From Bin87 sp965204905 (GTDB lineage Bacteria; Chloroflexota; Dehalococcoidia; Lucifugimonadales; UBA3495): a stretch of DNA of 64,000 nt. Location: positions 2,604,001 to 2,668,000 of the forward strand of contig OZ242042.1 of the NCBI GenBank assembly GCA_965204905.1, read 5' to 3'. Of this stretch, positions 40,214 to 49,720 are shown piece after piece (within the stretch, counting starts at the first letter, position 1; every line of letters begins with the position of its first letter). The notes beneath the pieces are model-generated. The model saw only the letters and a program-made list of their open reading frames with translations. It was not told where the DNA came from and ran no database searches. A program made the translations under genes and the position numbers.

Positions 40214-43200
40214 ATGTTCACTCGACGTAAACCGCAGATTTGCCTCGTTGCCGTGGTTGCGGCGTGCGCCGCTCTGACCGGCACCTTTTTGGGCGAGCCT
40301 ATGGCTTACGGACAAGGGGCGGTAGGGGACTATGTGGACTTGGGTTTGGTGCTGGAAGCTCCCCTTGACGCACAAGCATTTGGCTCTCACGACTTGAACA
40401 TTGTCGTTGTGAACAATGGGACCAGGGCCGCTTATGACGTGGAAGTCGTAGTGGATGTGGAGTACCCCTCTGAAAGCGGTTTCACAAATTTGCCAGAGGT
40501 GCCGGTCGGCAGCGCGTCGCTGGATGGAACATCCCTCCGCTGGACCATTCCGGCGCTCGGGGGCTTGCAACGTGAAGCGATTTCTGCGCGGGTAACCCAT
40601 AGACTTATTGATCCTTCCAATGTGACTATTTATGACAATTCCTCAGACCCGCACGAACTCTTCGGAGAGGTGACCACGGAATCATTTGACAGTAACCCGG
40701 AAAATAACACGGCTCGGATCTGGTCGTATAACTTTAATCCAACAAGCACTCACCAATTTGTACAGGTTACGGGGAATTATTCAGTCAATGTGTCAGTGGA
40801 CGAACTGTCGCCTTCACCGGGGGACGACCTCAATTTCAAGATCACCGCAAATAAGGAAGATCTACGAAGATATGGCAAACTACCGTTGATTGACCTGAAG
40901 GTTGATGTTGAACTGACTGACGGTCTGACCGTTACCGGCACACCAAGTTACGCTACCGAGGGCGTTCTTCCAGTGCCAGATTCGGTCGAAGGCTACAGCA
41001 ACGGCGTGTTCACAATCGGGACGACGAAATCGGGGGAATCAAGGTCGATTTCCGTGACCCTGCCGATCACGGTGGCAGCCAACGCCGCCGGAAGTGAGCA
41101 GTGCCTGACGGCGAAGCTGACCGGCAATCCCCCGCCAGGCACCGGCCGTTTTGACGACGACATATCGGACAACATGGCTAAAGTTTGTGTGGGCGCGGCG
41201 CCTGCCGGGGAGCAGGTGGTGCTGAGCGATGGGACGGTTGACCTGTTCACCTGGCACCCCTGCGTCGGCGACTCACAAGCCCCGTGCCGAGAGCAAGACT
41301 CGCTAGAGTTGGTGGTGGCTGGCGATATGGCACCGGAGTTCGGGACTAAGTTCCAGCCCAGCCAGGTGGTGGTGCATGTGCCCGACCCCGACGGGAGGAC
41401 CGTGGACGCGAATGGCGTTTTAGCATGGTCAACGGGCTTCGCAACCTTCGGTGATTGTACTGCCAGTCCCCCGACATGTTTACCTGGTGGCACAGACAGA
41501 AACGGCGCGCTGCTGCGTTCTAACACAACGTTTTTGGACCTGCGGACAGATACAACAGAAACGCCACCCGACGTTGATAGGTGGGGGACGCCTGATACAA
41601 CCTATCCGGACTGGGAACGCGGCTATTTCAAGACAGAGATGTCCGGACCGGGGAAGATAGCAACCTGGGACTCCTCGACAAGCGGACCGGCCTCGGAATG
41701 GGGCTCCAGCGACGCCGGGTACGAAGGCAACCCATGGATTACGAGCAGCGACAAACATCTAGGATTTACCGATGGCTTTTACATCGAGTTCAGCAAGCTA
41801 GGAACTTACAGATTAACAGCCACCATCCGTACCCCATACGATAACGACGTTACGGATACCACCGCCGGCGTGGAATACTCCGATACGGAGACCTACACCT
41901 TCCACGCCGGCCCGATACAGAACCTAGAGGTGCTGGACGGCGGTAGCAGCGACGTGGCGGCCGGCCGGACCGCGTACACTATCCTGGCCGCCAACAACGG
42001 CCCGGAGAATACGGTGGATGCCACGGTCAAGATCGCGCTGCCGTCGGGTGCCCAGGTGGAGGATAACGTCGCCAGTGATGGAACCTACTCCAACGGCCAG
42101 TGGAACCTCCCCGGGTTGGAAATGCGGGACTACCGGCGCTCCCAAGGCGAGCTCGAAGAAGCGTCGCTGACGCTCATACTGAAGGACGGCGGCGGCGTAC
42201 CGACGGAGCCGGCCACGGCGACCATCAGCCTGACGGACAACTCGTACAACGTGTGCATCGGCAGCGACCGGAGCACCCTGGCGCACACCAATCACTCGGA
42301 CTGCGAGTCTGACTCAAAGACCACGAACACCTGGCACACTGCTGTCTGCGTGAACAGCGGCACGGTCACGACGGACGCCCAAAGTGCTTGCACCGCACCG
42401 AAGGTATGGACTGAAAACGTTTGCGCCGCCAGCGGCGGGGCGGTCATAGCCGGCTACGATGAGATGGAATGCGACGGCTGGTTCCAGGGCACGGTGTACG
42501 AATACCCGGACAACAACAACGAGGCCAAGATTTCGGCGCGTGGCGGTGGGGCGGTGGGTACGAGCGGAGCGGGCGGGCCGATGGCGCCGCGTTTCGCCAA
42601 CACGCCCGTCCTGACCTGGGAGGCGGTGGCTCACGTCAACAACTGGCCGGTGTACCGCTACCAGGTGCAGTACCTGAGCGGCAACGACTGGTTGGATCTG
42701 GCCGACGTGCCCGGTACTCAGACCCATTTCGCGGACACCGGCGCCGGGTCGAGGCGCAGCTACCGGGTGCGGGCGTTGAACGAGGCCGGGGTGCCGGGCT
42801 TCTGGTCCAGGTCGGCGTCCCAGGTGACCTACCGGCAGGCTTCACCGCCGCTGAACGTGACGGCGCAGGCCGGCGACGCCGGCGAGGTCGTGGTGTCCTG
42901 GGAACCGTCGTCGGACGACGGGGGTTCGCCGATCACCTACTACCAGGCGCAGTGGTCGCGCAACGGGACCAGCGGGTGGAGCAACGCCTGCCGGAGCGAC
43001 AGCGCATCCCAGCATACCTGCACCAACACGGGCATCCCCAGCGGGGAGACGCGGTACTACCGGGTGGCGGCGTACGCCGGCGGGTTGGGCGCGTGGTCCG
43101 ACCTGGCGGTGGCGACGGCGGTGGCCGGGGTGCCGGAAGCGCCCAGCCTGAGCGCCAGCCGGGCCACCTCGGGGTCGGGCGACAACATCCTCCGCGCCAT

Positions 43201-44449
43201 CCGCCTGACCTGGAGCCAGCCCCGGGACAACGGGAGCACCATCTACGCCTACGAGATCGATTACGTGGACTACGACCAGGTGGCTCGGAAGTGCGGAACC
43301 GACTGGCAGGCTCTCGACGGCGTCGGCGGCCCCTATTCCGACTCGCCGGTGGCGCGGGAGTATCTGGACGCCGGCAACTGGGGCGACGGCCTGGAACCCG
43401 GGGCCTACCGGTGCTACCGGGTGCGGGCGGTCAACAACACCGGAGCCGGCGCCTGGAGCAACGCGGCCTCGGCCAGCGCCGGCGGCGCGGTTCCGCCCGA
43501 CGAATGGCTGTACCTGGACGGCGAGGCCGACGGGCAGAACGCCATCACCCTGTACTGGGGCGAGCCACACTACGACGGCGGCGCGCCGGTGACCGGCTAC
43601 CAGTTGCAGTACTCCGAAGACGGCGAGAACTGGCGCAACCTGACCACCACGTCGGCGTCGGCCCGCTCCTACACCCACACCGGGCGGAAGGTGGGCGAAA
43701 CGTGGCACTACCAGATCCGGGCGCGCAACAGCGCCGGCTGGGGCGGGTGGTCGTATCCGGTCACGGTCACCATCGAGGAGGGAGCGACGGCGGACCTGTC
43801 GCAGCCCAGCCTCACGGCTCAAGCCCGGACTTCAACGGAGGTTTTCCTCTCCTGGAACAGCCTGTGCAACCCGAACCTGGCGGATGATTGCGAAAACAAG
43901 GGCGTCGATGGTTATTACCTGGAGTATTCCGAGGACGGCGGGTTGTACGGCTGGGAGCGTCTTACCTGGCTTTGGACTGACCAGACCACGGTCCTCGATT
44001 CCACTGTGGAGCCCGGCGCCACCCGGTATTACCGGGTGGCGGGCTACAAGGAGGATGGTGGCCGCCAGTTGCTTGGGCGTTGGTCGCAGGTGAAGAGCGT
44101 CACCACCGGCGACTTCAGCGTGGGCGCGCCCCAGAACCTCACCATTGAGGAGGAGGGAGAGCGCGGGCTCAGGTTGGAGTGGGATGCGGTTACGGAAGGG
44201 CGCGACGTTGATTCCATCACCGGCTACCGGATCGAGCGCAGCACGTGGAACGGCGAGGGCCCGGGGGACTTCGACACGTCCTGGGTAGCGCGCCAGACCA
44301 ACCGGGGGATCGGTCCCTACGTGGAAACCGGCCTCACGCCGAATACCCAATACTACTACCGGGTGGCGGCGGTGACGCGCAACGGCGCCGTCCCCTACAT
44401 CGGCCCCTACTCTATAGCCAGTATCTTCATTCCTCCGGCCGGGAACTGA
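40214..44449 (+). CDS. Large secreted protein: DUF11-type domains followed by six FN3 domains
   Basis: 1411 aa. Signal peptide ICLVAVVAACAALTGTFLGEP at about 9-29 with cleavage near AYGQG. DUF11/CARDB-like domains at about 40-105 (DLNIVVVNNGTRAAYDVEVVVDV), 190-315 and 565-650 (AYTILAANNGPENTVDATVKIALP); a Cys-rich stretch at about 675-765; then six fibronectin type III domains from about 790 to the end, each with the SYRVRALN/YYRVAAY/YQIRARN G-strand signature and W..P core. No anchor, sortase motif or repeat-family insertion is seen. The FN3 part has biased, GC-rich codon use and internal similarity, as expected for recombining repeats. Likely a surface or extracellular-matrix protein, perhaps glycan- or host-binding. 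Confidence 0.83.
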   Translation: MFTRRKPQICLVAVVAACAALTGTFLGEPMAYGQGAVGDYVDLGLVLEAPLDAQAFGSHDLNIVVVNNGTRAAYDVEVVVDVEYPSESGFTNLPEVPVGSASLDGTSLRWTIPALGGLQREAISARVTHRLIDPSNVTIYDNSSDPHELFGEVTTESFDSNPENNTARIWSYNFNPTSTHQFVQVTGNYSVNVSVDELSPSPGDDLNFKITANKEDLRRYGKLPLIDLKVDVELTDGLTVTGTPSYATEGVLPVPDSVEGYSNGVFTIGTTKSGESRSISVTLPITVAANAAGSEQCLTAKLTGNPPPGTGRFDDDISDNMAKVCVGAAPAGEQVVLSDGTVDLFTWHPCVGDSQAPCREQDSLELVVAGDMAPEFGTKFQPSQVVVHVPDPDGRTVDANGVLAWSTGFATFGDCTASPPTCLPGGTDRNGALLRSNTTFLDLRTDTTETPPDVDRWGTPDTTYPDWERGYFKTEMSGPGKIATWDSSTSGPASEWGSSDAGYEGNPWITSSDKHLGFTDGFYIEFSKLGTYRLTATIRTPYDNDVTDTTAGVEYSDTETYTFHAGPIQNLEVLDGGSSDVAAGRTAYTILAANNGPENTVDATVKIALPSGAQVEDNVASDGTYSNGQWNLPGLEMRDYRRSQGELEEASLTLILKDGGGVPTEPATATISLTDNSYNVCIGSDRSTLAHTNHSDCESDSKTTNTWHTAVCVNSGTVTTDAQSACTAPKVWTENVCAASGGAVIAGYDEMECDGWFQGTVYEYPDNNNEAKISARGGGAVGTSGAGGPMAPRFANTPVLTWEAVAHVNNWPVYRYQVQYLSGNDWLDLADVPGTQTHFADTGAGSRRSYRVRALNEAGVPGFWSRSASQVTYRQASPPLNVTAQAGDAGEVVVSWEPSSDDGGSPITYYQAQWSRNGTSGWSNACRSDSASQHTCTNTGIPSGETRYYRVAAYAGGLGAWSDLAVATAVAGVPEAPSLSASRATSGSGDNILRAIRLTWSQPRDNGSTIYAYEIDYVDYDQVARKCGTDWQALDGVGGPYSDSPVAREYLDAGNWGDGLEPGAYRCYRVRAVNNTGAGAWSNAASASAGGAVPPDEWLYLDGEADGQNAITLYWGEPHYDGGAPVTGYQLQYSEDGENWRNLTTTSASARSYTHTGRKVGETWHYQIRARNSAGWGGWSYPVTVTIEEGATADLSQPSLTAQARTSTEVFLSWNSLCNPNLADDCENKGVDGYYLEYSEDGGLYGWERLTWLWTDQTTVLDSTVEPGATRYYRVAGYKEDGGRQLLGRWSQVKSVTTGDFSVGAPQNLTIEEEGERGLRLEWDAVTEGRDVDSITGYRIERSTWNGEGPGDFDTSWVARQTNRGIGPYVETGLTPNTQYYYRVAAVTRNGAVPYIGPYSIASIFIPPAGN

Positions 44450-44635
44450 CGCACAGGACAACGCCGGGTCAGCCGTATCGCTTTCGGCGATAGGAATATG
44501 GCGGTGGTATATCTTGACAAAATATCGGGAGAAACCGCAGAATACGGCTCAGCAACGGGCCAGCCACGGGTCGCGTCGGTCGGGGGACCGGCGCGCGAAA
44601 TTGCCGCGATTATTCGCCCGTGTCGAGGTAATCAG

Positions 44636-44878
44636 ATGGCATTCGTGATCACACAGCCGTGCGAGGGAGTCAAGGACGCCTCTTGCGTTGAGGTTTGCCC
44701 CGTGGACTGCATCCATTCCGACGATGATGCGCCGATGTACTACATCAATCCCGACGACTGCATCGACTGCGCGTACTGCGTGGCGGTGTGCCCGGTTTCG
44801 GCGATATTTGACGAGTTCACGGTGCCCGCCGACCAGCGCGAGTACGTTCGGACGAACCGGCTGTACTTCGCGCGTTAG
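44636..44878 (+). CDS. 7Fe ferredoxin
   Basis: 80 aa; ATG 44636 behind GAGGTAATCAG. The cysteine pattern is C-x7-C-x3-CP (PCEGVKDASCVEVCPVDC) followed by C-x2-C-x2-C-x3-CP (CIDCAYCVAVCPV), the arrangement of [3Fe-4S][4Fe-4S] seven-iron ferredoxins. An upstream in-frame extension to 44498 lacks family residues and is rejected. It is 20 nt upstream of the ornithine-cyclodeaminase-like gene, with which it may be co-transcribed, and would serve as a soluble electron carrier for the many oxidoreductases of this organism. Confidence 0.93.
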   Translation: MAFVITQPCEGVKDASCVEVCPVDCIHSDDDAPMYYINPDDCIDCAYCVAVCPVSAIFDEFTVPADQREYVRTNRLYFAR

Positions 44879-44898
44879 CCCTCCACCGGAGTTTCCAC

Positions 44899-45852
44899 AT
44901 GGCCCGGTTCCTTACCAACGCGCAGGTTGACGAGTGCGTCAGCCTGGAAGACATCCTGCCCGCCATCGAGACGATGGCCGCCAACTATGGCAACGGGGAG
45001 GCGGCCAACCTGACGCGGCGGCGGATCGCCACGCCCGGCGGGTACCTGGCGGTGATGGGCGGCGCGCTGATGTACGACGGCGTGTTCGGGGTCAAGACGT
45101 TCACCCACACGCGGAACGGGTACTCGTTCCAGATTAGCCTTTACGACGCCGAGAGCGGTGAATTATTGCTCTACACGCAGGCGAACCGTTTGGGGCTGCT
45201 GCGGACCGGGGCCACGACGGCGGTGGCCGTGAAGCATCTGGCGAAGGACGGCGCAGCCACCGTGGGCATCATCGGGACGGGCAACCAGGCCGGCGACCAG
45301 TTGCGGGCTACGCGCCTGGTGCGGCAGGTGGGCGAGGTGAGGGCGTTCAGCCGCAACGCCGAGAACCGGCAGGCTTTCGCGGCGCGGATGTCCGAGGACC
45401 TGGGGGTTCCGGTGATTGCCGCCGATACTAACGAGGGGGCCGTGGCGGGCTGTGACGTTGTGATCGCCATAGCATCGGCGCAAACGCCGGTGGTGCAGGG
45501 CGAGTGGCTGTCGCCGGGGGCGACGGTGATCGGGGCCGGGCCGACGCTGCGGAGGTACCGCGAGGTGGACGACGGCACGCTGGCGAGGGCGGACCGGCGG
45601 TTTGTCGATTCGCTGGAGCAGGCGCCGCTGGAGTGCGGGGACATCTCCGCCGCGGTCGATTTGGGCCTGGTGCAGTGGAGCCAGTTCCACGAGTTGCGCC
45701 AAGTGGTGGCGGGAATCATGCCCGGCCGCGGATCAGACGACGAGATAGTCTATTGCAAGCTGATGGGAACCGGACTGGCGGACGTGGCAGCGGCCAAGGT
45801 GGCCTGGGAGCGGGCTGAGGAACTGGGCGTGGGCATGGTGATGGACTGGTAG
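44899..45852 (+). CDS. Ornithine cyclodeaminase/mu-crystallin family protein
   Basis: 317 aa, NAD(P)-dependent. Substrate/catalytic region GGALMYDGVFGVKTFTHTRNG (Lys at about 71), LGLLRTGATTAVAVKHLAKDGA, then the Rossmann motif VGIIGTGNQAGDQLRAT (about 121-137) and VIAIASAQTPVVQGEWLSPGATVIGAGP. The family includes ornithine cyclodeaminase, alanine dehydrogenase-like and ketimine reductase enzymes. The Asp that binds the ornithine amino group in true OCD cannot be assigned with confidence, so the substrate stays open. ATG at 44899. Confidence 0.9.
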   Translation: MARFLTNAQVDECVSLEDILPAIETMAANYGNGEAANLTRRRIATPGGYLAVMGGALMYDGVFGVKTFTHTRNGYSFQISLYDAESGELLLYTQANRLGLLRTGATTAVAVKHLAKDGAATVGIIGTGNQAGDQLRATRLVRQVGEVRAFSRNAENRQAFAARMSEDLGVPVIAADTNEGAVAGCDVVIAIASAQTPVVQGEWLSPGATVIGAGPTLRRYREVDDGTLARADRRFVDSLEQAPLECGDISAAVDLGLVQWSQFHELRQVVAGIMPGRGSDDEIVYCKLMGTGLADVAAAKVAWERAEELGVGMVMDW

Positions 45853-45862
45853 GGGCACGCGC

Positions 45863-46252
45863 TTACGACGCTGCCGCTAGTTGCTCGGCGGCGTCGATAT
45901 AGGCGACAGTTTCCCTGATGCGGCGTTCGGTCTGGTCGTTGCAGTAGCCGGAATAGAAGCACATTCCGTGCAGGTGGTGTATGCGACTGTAGTAGCGGCC
46001 TTGCAGCGTTCGAATTTCCGGCGCGCGCCGACAGAGATTGTCGAGGTGATCGGAGGTGGCTGCGGTAGTAGGCGGTTCTTCGCCGATACGGGCCAGAATG
46101 AGCGCGTCGGTGGCGCGTTTGGTGGCGCACCAAGCCTTCTCGGCGGCGTCCCGGAGGTCGCCCGCTTCAAGGCGCTCAATGGCCTGAGAGTGGACCTGTC
46201 GGGCGTCAGTGAAGAACTCTACGACACGGTCCTGTGTTGAGATCGTGGTCAA
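45863..46252 (-). CDS. HEPN-like/PaREP1-type helical protein
   Basis: 129 aa, all-helical: FFTDARQVHSQAIERLEAGDLRDAAEKAWCATKRATDALILARIGEEPPTTAATSDHLDNL, a pattern of PaREP1/HEPN-like proteins, then LQGRYYSRIHHLHGMCFYSGYC and a C-terminal helix. The TTG start at 46252 has AAGGAG 6 nt upstream, which decides the start. HEPN proteins often pair with MNT nucleotidyltransferases as toxin-antitoxin units, but no MNT gene is next to it and no R-x4-6-H RNase motif is obvious. Function unknown. Confidence 0.72.
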   Translation of the reverse strand: MTTISTQDRVVEFFTDARQVHSQAIERLEAGDLRDAAEKAWCATKRATDALILARIGEEPPTTAATSDHLDNLCRRAPEIRTLQGRYYSRIHHLHGMCFYSGYCNDQTERRIRETVAYIDAAEQLAAAS

Positions 46253-46305
46253 GTGCGGCTCCTTTACGGTAGCGTTGCAATTCAGGTGGCTTGAAGGAAG
46301 GACGC

Positions 46306-46344
46306 CCCCTCACCCTAACCCTCTCCCACCAGGGGAGAGGGAGT
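46306..46344. repeat. Family B repeat
   Basis: CCCCCTCACCCTAACCCTCT then CCCACCAGGGGAGAGGGAG; 10 bp past the carB stop codon, a possible end of the pyr operon transcript. Confidence 0.85.
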
Positions 46345-46353
46345 ATTGGTAGT

Positions 46354-49300
46354 TTAGCGCGGGGTTGCCAGGTATTCGTCGGTGGTGAGGATGTTGTAGT
46401 TGTCCAGGCCGCTGAGCATGCTCTCCATGGCGGCGCGGGCGGTGTCCAGCGAGGTGAAGCAGGGGATTCGTCGTTCGACGGCGGCGCGGCGGATGAAAAA
46501 GCCGTCGCGCATCACCGAGGTGTCGCCGGACAGGGTGTTGACCACTGCGCTTACCGTACCGTCGTTGATGACGTCGAGCACGTCGGGAGAGCCTTCGCCG
46601 ATGCGCTTGGTGATGGTGGTTACGGGCAGGTTCATCGCCGTGATCATTGCCGCCGTGCCCTCGGTGGCGTACAGTTGGCATCCCGCGTCGGCCAGGCCGC
46701 GAATCAGCGGCAGGGAGTCGGCCTTGGCCTGGTCGGAGATGCTCAGCAAAACGCCCATGCCGGGCGACAGGTTGATGCTAGCGGCCTGCAACGCCTTGGT
46801 CAGCGCGCCCGTGAAGTCCCAGTCGATGCCCATGACCTCGCCGGTTGATTTCATTTCAGGGCCCATGTACCAGTCCACGCCGACCAGCTTGGACATTGAG
46901 AACACGGGCGCCTTGATGCCCACCAGCTTCTGGCGCGGCCACAGCCCGCCCTGATAGCCCAGGTCCGACAGCTTGGCGTCCAGCATAACCCGGGTGGCCA
47001 GGTTGGCAACGGGCACTCCGGTTACTTTCGAGATGAAGGGAATCGTGCGACTGCCGCGCGGGTTGACCTCCAGGACGTACACCGTCGTAGGTTCATCCTC
47101 GTCGGCCGCCCGGACGCTGGGGCTACGGTAGGCGCTGCCGCCCTGTAGCACGAACTGGATGTTCATCAATCCGCGCACACCCAGGGCCAGCCCGATGCGG
47201 GTGGTGTAGTCCACCAGGGTATCGACCTCCGCCTCAGTGAGGTTCAAACCCGGGTAGATGGCCATGGAGTCGCCGCTGTGGACGCCGGCGCGTTCCACGT
47301 GCTCCATGATGCCGGGGATCAGGACGCGCTCGCCGTCGCAGATGGCGTCCACTTCGCACTCTCGGCCTTCCATATAGTGGTCAACGAGGACTTCGCGCTC
47401 CGGGGTGACCTCGGTGGCGATGGTCAAGTAGCGGATGAGTTCGGTGGCGTTGCGCACGATTTCCATGGCGCGCCCGCCGAGCACGTAGCTGGGCCGCACG
47501 ACCACCGGATACCCGATGCGCTGGGCCACGCGCAGGGCCTGGTCAACGGAGTGAACGGTTGCGCCGGGAGGTTGGGGGATGTCCAGGTCCACCAGGAACC
47601 GCTCGAACTTCTGCCGGTCGCTGGCGATGTCAATGGCCTCGGCGCTGGAACCCAGGATAGGCAGGCCGGCGGCGGCCAGGGACTGCGAGAGATTGATGGC
47701 CGTCTGCCCGCCGAACTGGACCAGGCTGGGCGGCGGGTTGTCGTCGATGGTCTCGTTGTCGATGATGTCGCGGACGGCTTCCTCGTCCAGCGGCTCAAAG
47801 TACAGGCGGTCGCTGGTGTCGAAATCGGTGGAAACCGTTTCGGGGTTGGAGTTCACCATGATGCTGGAAACGCCGGCCTGGGACAGCGCCCACGCCGCGT
47901 GTACGCTGCAATAGTCGAACTCGATGCCCTGGCCGATGCGGATGGGGCCGCTGCCGATGACGACGGCTTTCGGCCCTTCCAGTGGCGGCGCTTCGTTTTC
48001 GGCGTCGTAGGCGCTGTAGTAGTAGGGCGTGGCCGCCTCGAACTCGGCGGCGCAGGTGTCCACCATCTTAAACACGGGCTTGATGTTGTGCTGCCGGCGC
48101 ATCTGCCGCACCTGCTCCGGGAGCAGGCCGGACAGCGTGGAGATGTCCAGGTCGGGGACTCCCAGCCGCTTGGAGGCCAGCAACGTGGCCGGCGTCAAAG
48201 GATTGCCCAGCAGGCGGCGTTCCTGGTCAACGATGCGTTCCAACGCTGCGACGAACCAGGGGTCGATGCTGGTGTGCGCCACCAACTCATCGCGGGTGAT
48301 GCCCCGGCGCAGGGCGGTGGTAAGCGCCCACAGGCGCAGATCGTTGGGGTGGAGCGGCAGCGCGTCGAGCAACTGCTGGCGTCCGTGGCTGGCCGCAAGG
48401 TCCCGCCATTCCGCCGCTTCCCACAGCAGGGACGAGTTGGACTGCTCCAATGCCCGGGTGGCTTTCTGCAGGGCGGACTCGAAACTGCGGTCGATGGCCA
48501 TGACCTCGCCGGTGGCCTTCATCTGCGTGGTGACGTGGCGGTCGCCGTTGGGGAACTTGTCGAACGGCCAGCGCGGTATCTTGACGACACAGTAGTCCAG
48601 CGCGGGCTCAAAGGCTGCAACGGTGCTGTCGGTCACAGCGTTGGCGATCTCGTCGAGGCGGCGGCCCACCGCGATTTTCGCCGAGACGCGGGCGATGGGG
48701 TACCCGGTGGCCTTACTGGCCAGGGCGGACGAGCGACTGACGCGGGGGTTGACCTCGATGATGTAGTACTCGGATTCGGCTTCCCAGTCGCCCGGCCGGT
48801 TCTTCATTGCGTCGGGATGGGGACGCAGCGCCATCTGGATGTTGCAGCCACCCTCAATGCCGAGACCCCGGATGATGTTGAGGCTGGCGGTGCGGAGCAT
48901 CTGGTACTCCTTGTCCGTCAGCGTCTGGCTGGGGGCGACGACGATGCTGTCTCCGGTGTGCGCGCCCATGGGGTCCAGGTTTTCCATGTTGCATACGGTG
49001 ATGCAGTTGTCGGCACCGTCGCGGATTACCTCGTACTCCACCTCTTTCCAGCCCACCAACGAGCGTTCCAGCAGCACCTGGCTGATGGGGCTGGCCGACA
49101 GTCCGCTCTCCACGATAGTAGCGAATTCCTCGTCGGTCTCGGCGATGCCGCCGCCGGTTCCGCCCAGGGTGTACGCCGGACGCACCACCAGCGGCAGGCC
49201 GACCTCGTTGCGGTAGTCCTGGGCCTCGGCCATGGTGGATACCGTCCGGTTGGGCGGCATGGGTTCGCCGATGTCCAGCAGGAATTGCCGGAAGTAGTCC

Positions 49301-49689
49301 CGGTCCTCCGCTTTGCGGATCGTCTCCAACGGAGTACCCAGCAAGCTTACCTGGTAGCGGTCCAGAACGCCGGCGTCCGCCAGAGCCACGGCAAGGTTGA
49401 GGCCGGTCTGGCCGCCGAGCGTGGGCAAGATGCCGTCGGGACGCTCGGAGGCGATGATGCGTTCCAGCACCGGAACGGTGAGCGGCTCGATATAGACGCG
49501 ATCCGCGATGTCCCGGTCGGTCATGATGGTGGCCGGGTTGGAGTTGACCAGGACGACAGACACGCCCTCTTCTCGCAGGGCTTTGCAAGCCTGGGTACCG
49601 GCGTAATCGAACTCAGCGGCCTGGCCGATGACGATGGGGCCGGAGCCGATGACCAGGACTTTGCGGGGTTGTTGGGGGAGATCGCTCAA
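46354..49689 (-). CDS. carB: Carbamoyl-phosphate synthase large chain
   Basis: 1111 aa, slightly longer than the usual 1070-1080. It makes carbamoyl phosphate from bicarbonate, two ATP and ammonia channelled from CarA. Two homologous ATP-grasp halves: [21 protein letters not shown] at the N-terminus and the matching [23 protein letters not shown] at about 582; [13 protein letters not shown] and [40 protein letters not shown] and [25 protein letters not shown]; C-terminal MGS-like regulatory domain with SIDWDF...[12 protein letters not shown] and VVTVNTLSG-like end. Start is TTG at 49689 with AAGGAC 6 nt upstream, 31 nt after carA; upstream codons overlap carA and lack family residues. Last gene of the pyr operon. 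Confidence 0.95.
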   Translation of the reverse strand: [1111 protein letters not shown]

Positions 49690-49720
49690 TGGAGTGTCCT
49701 TAGCTGTGTCGTGCGGGCGA

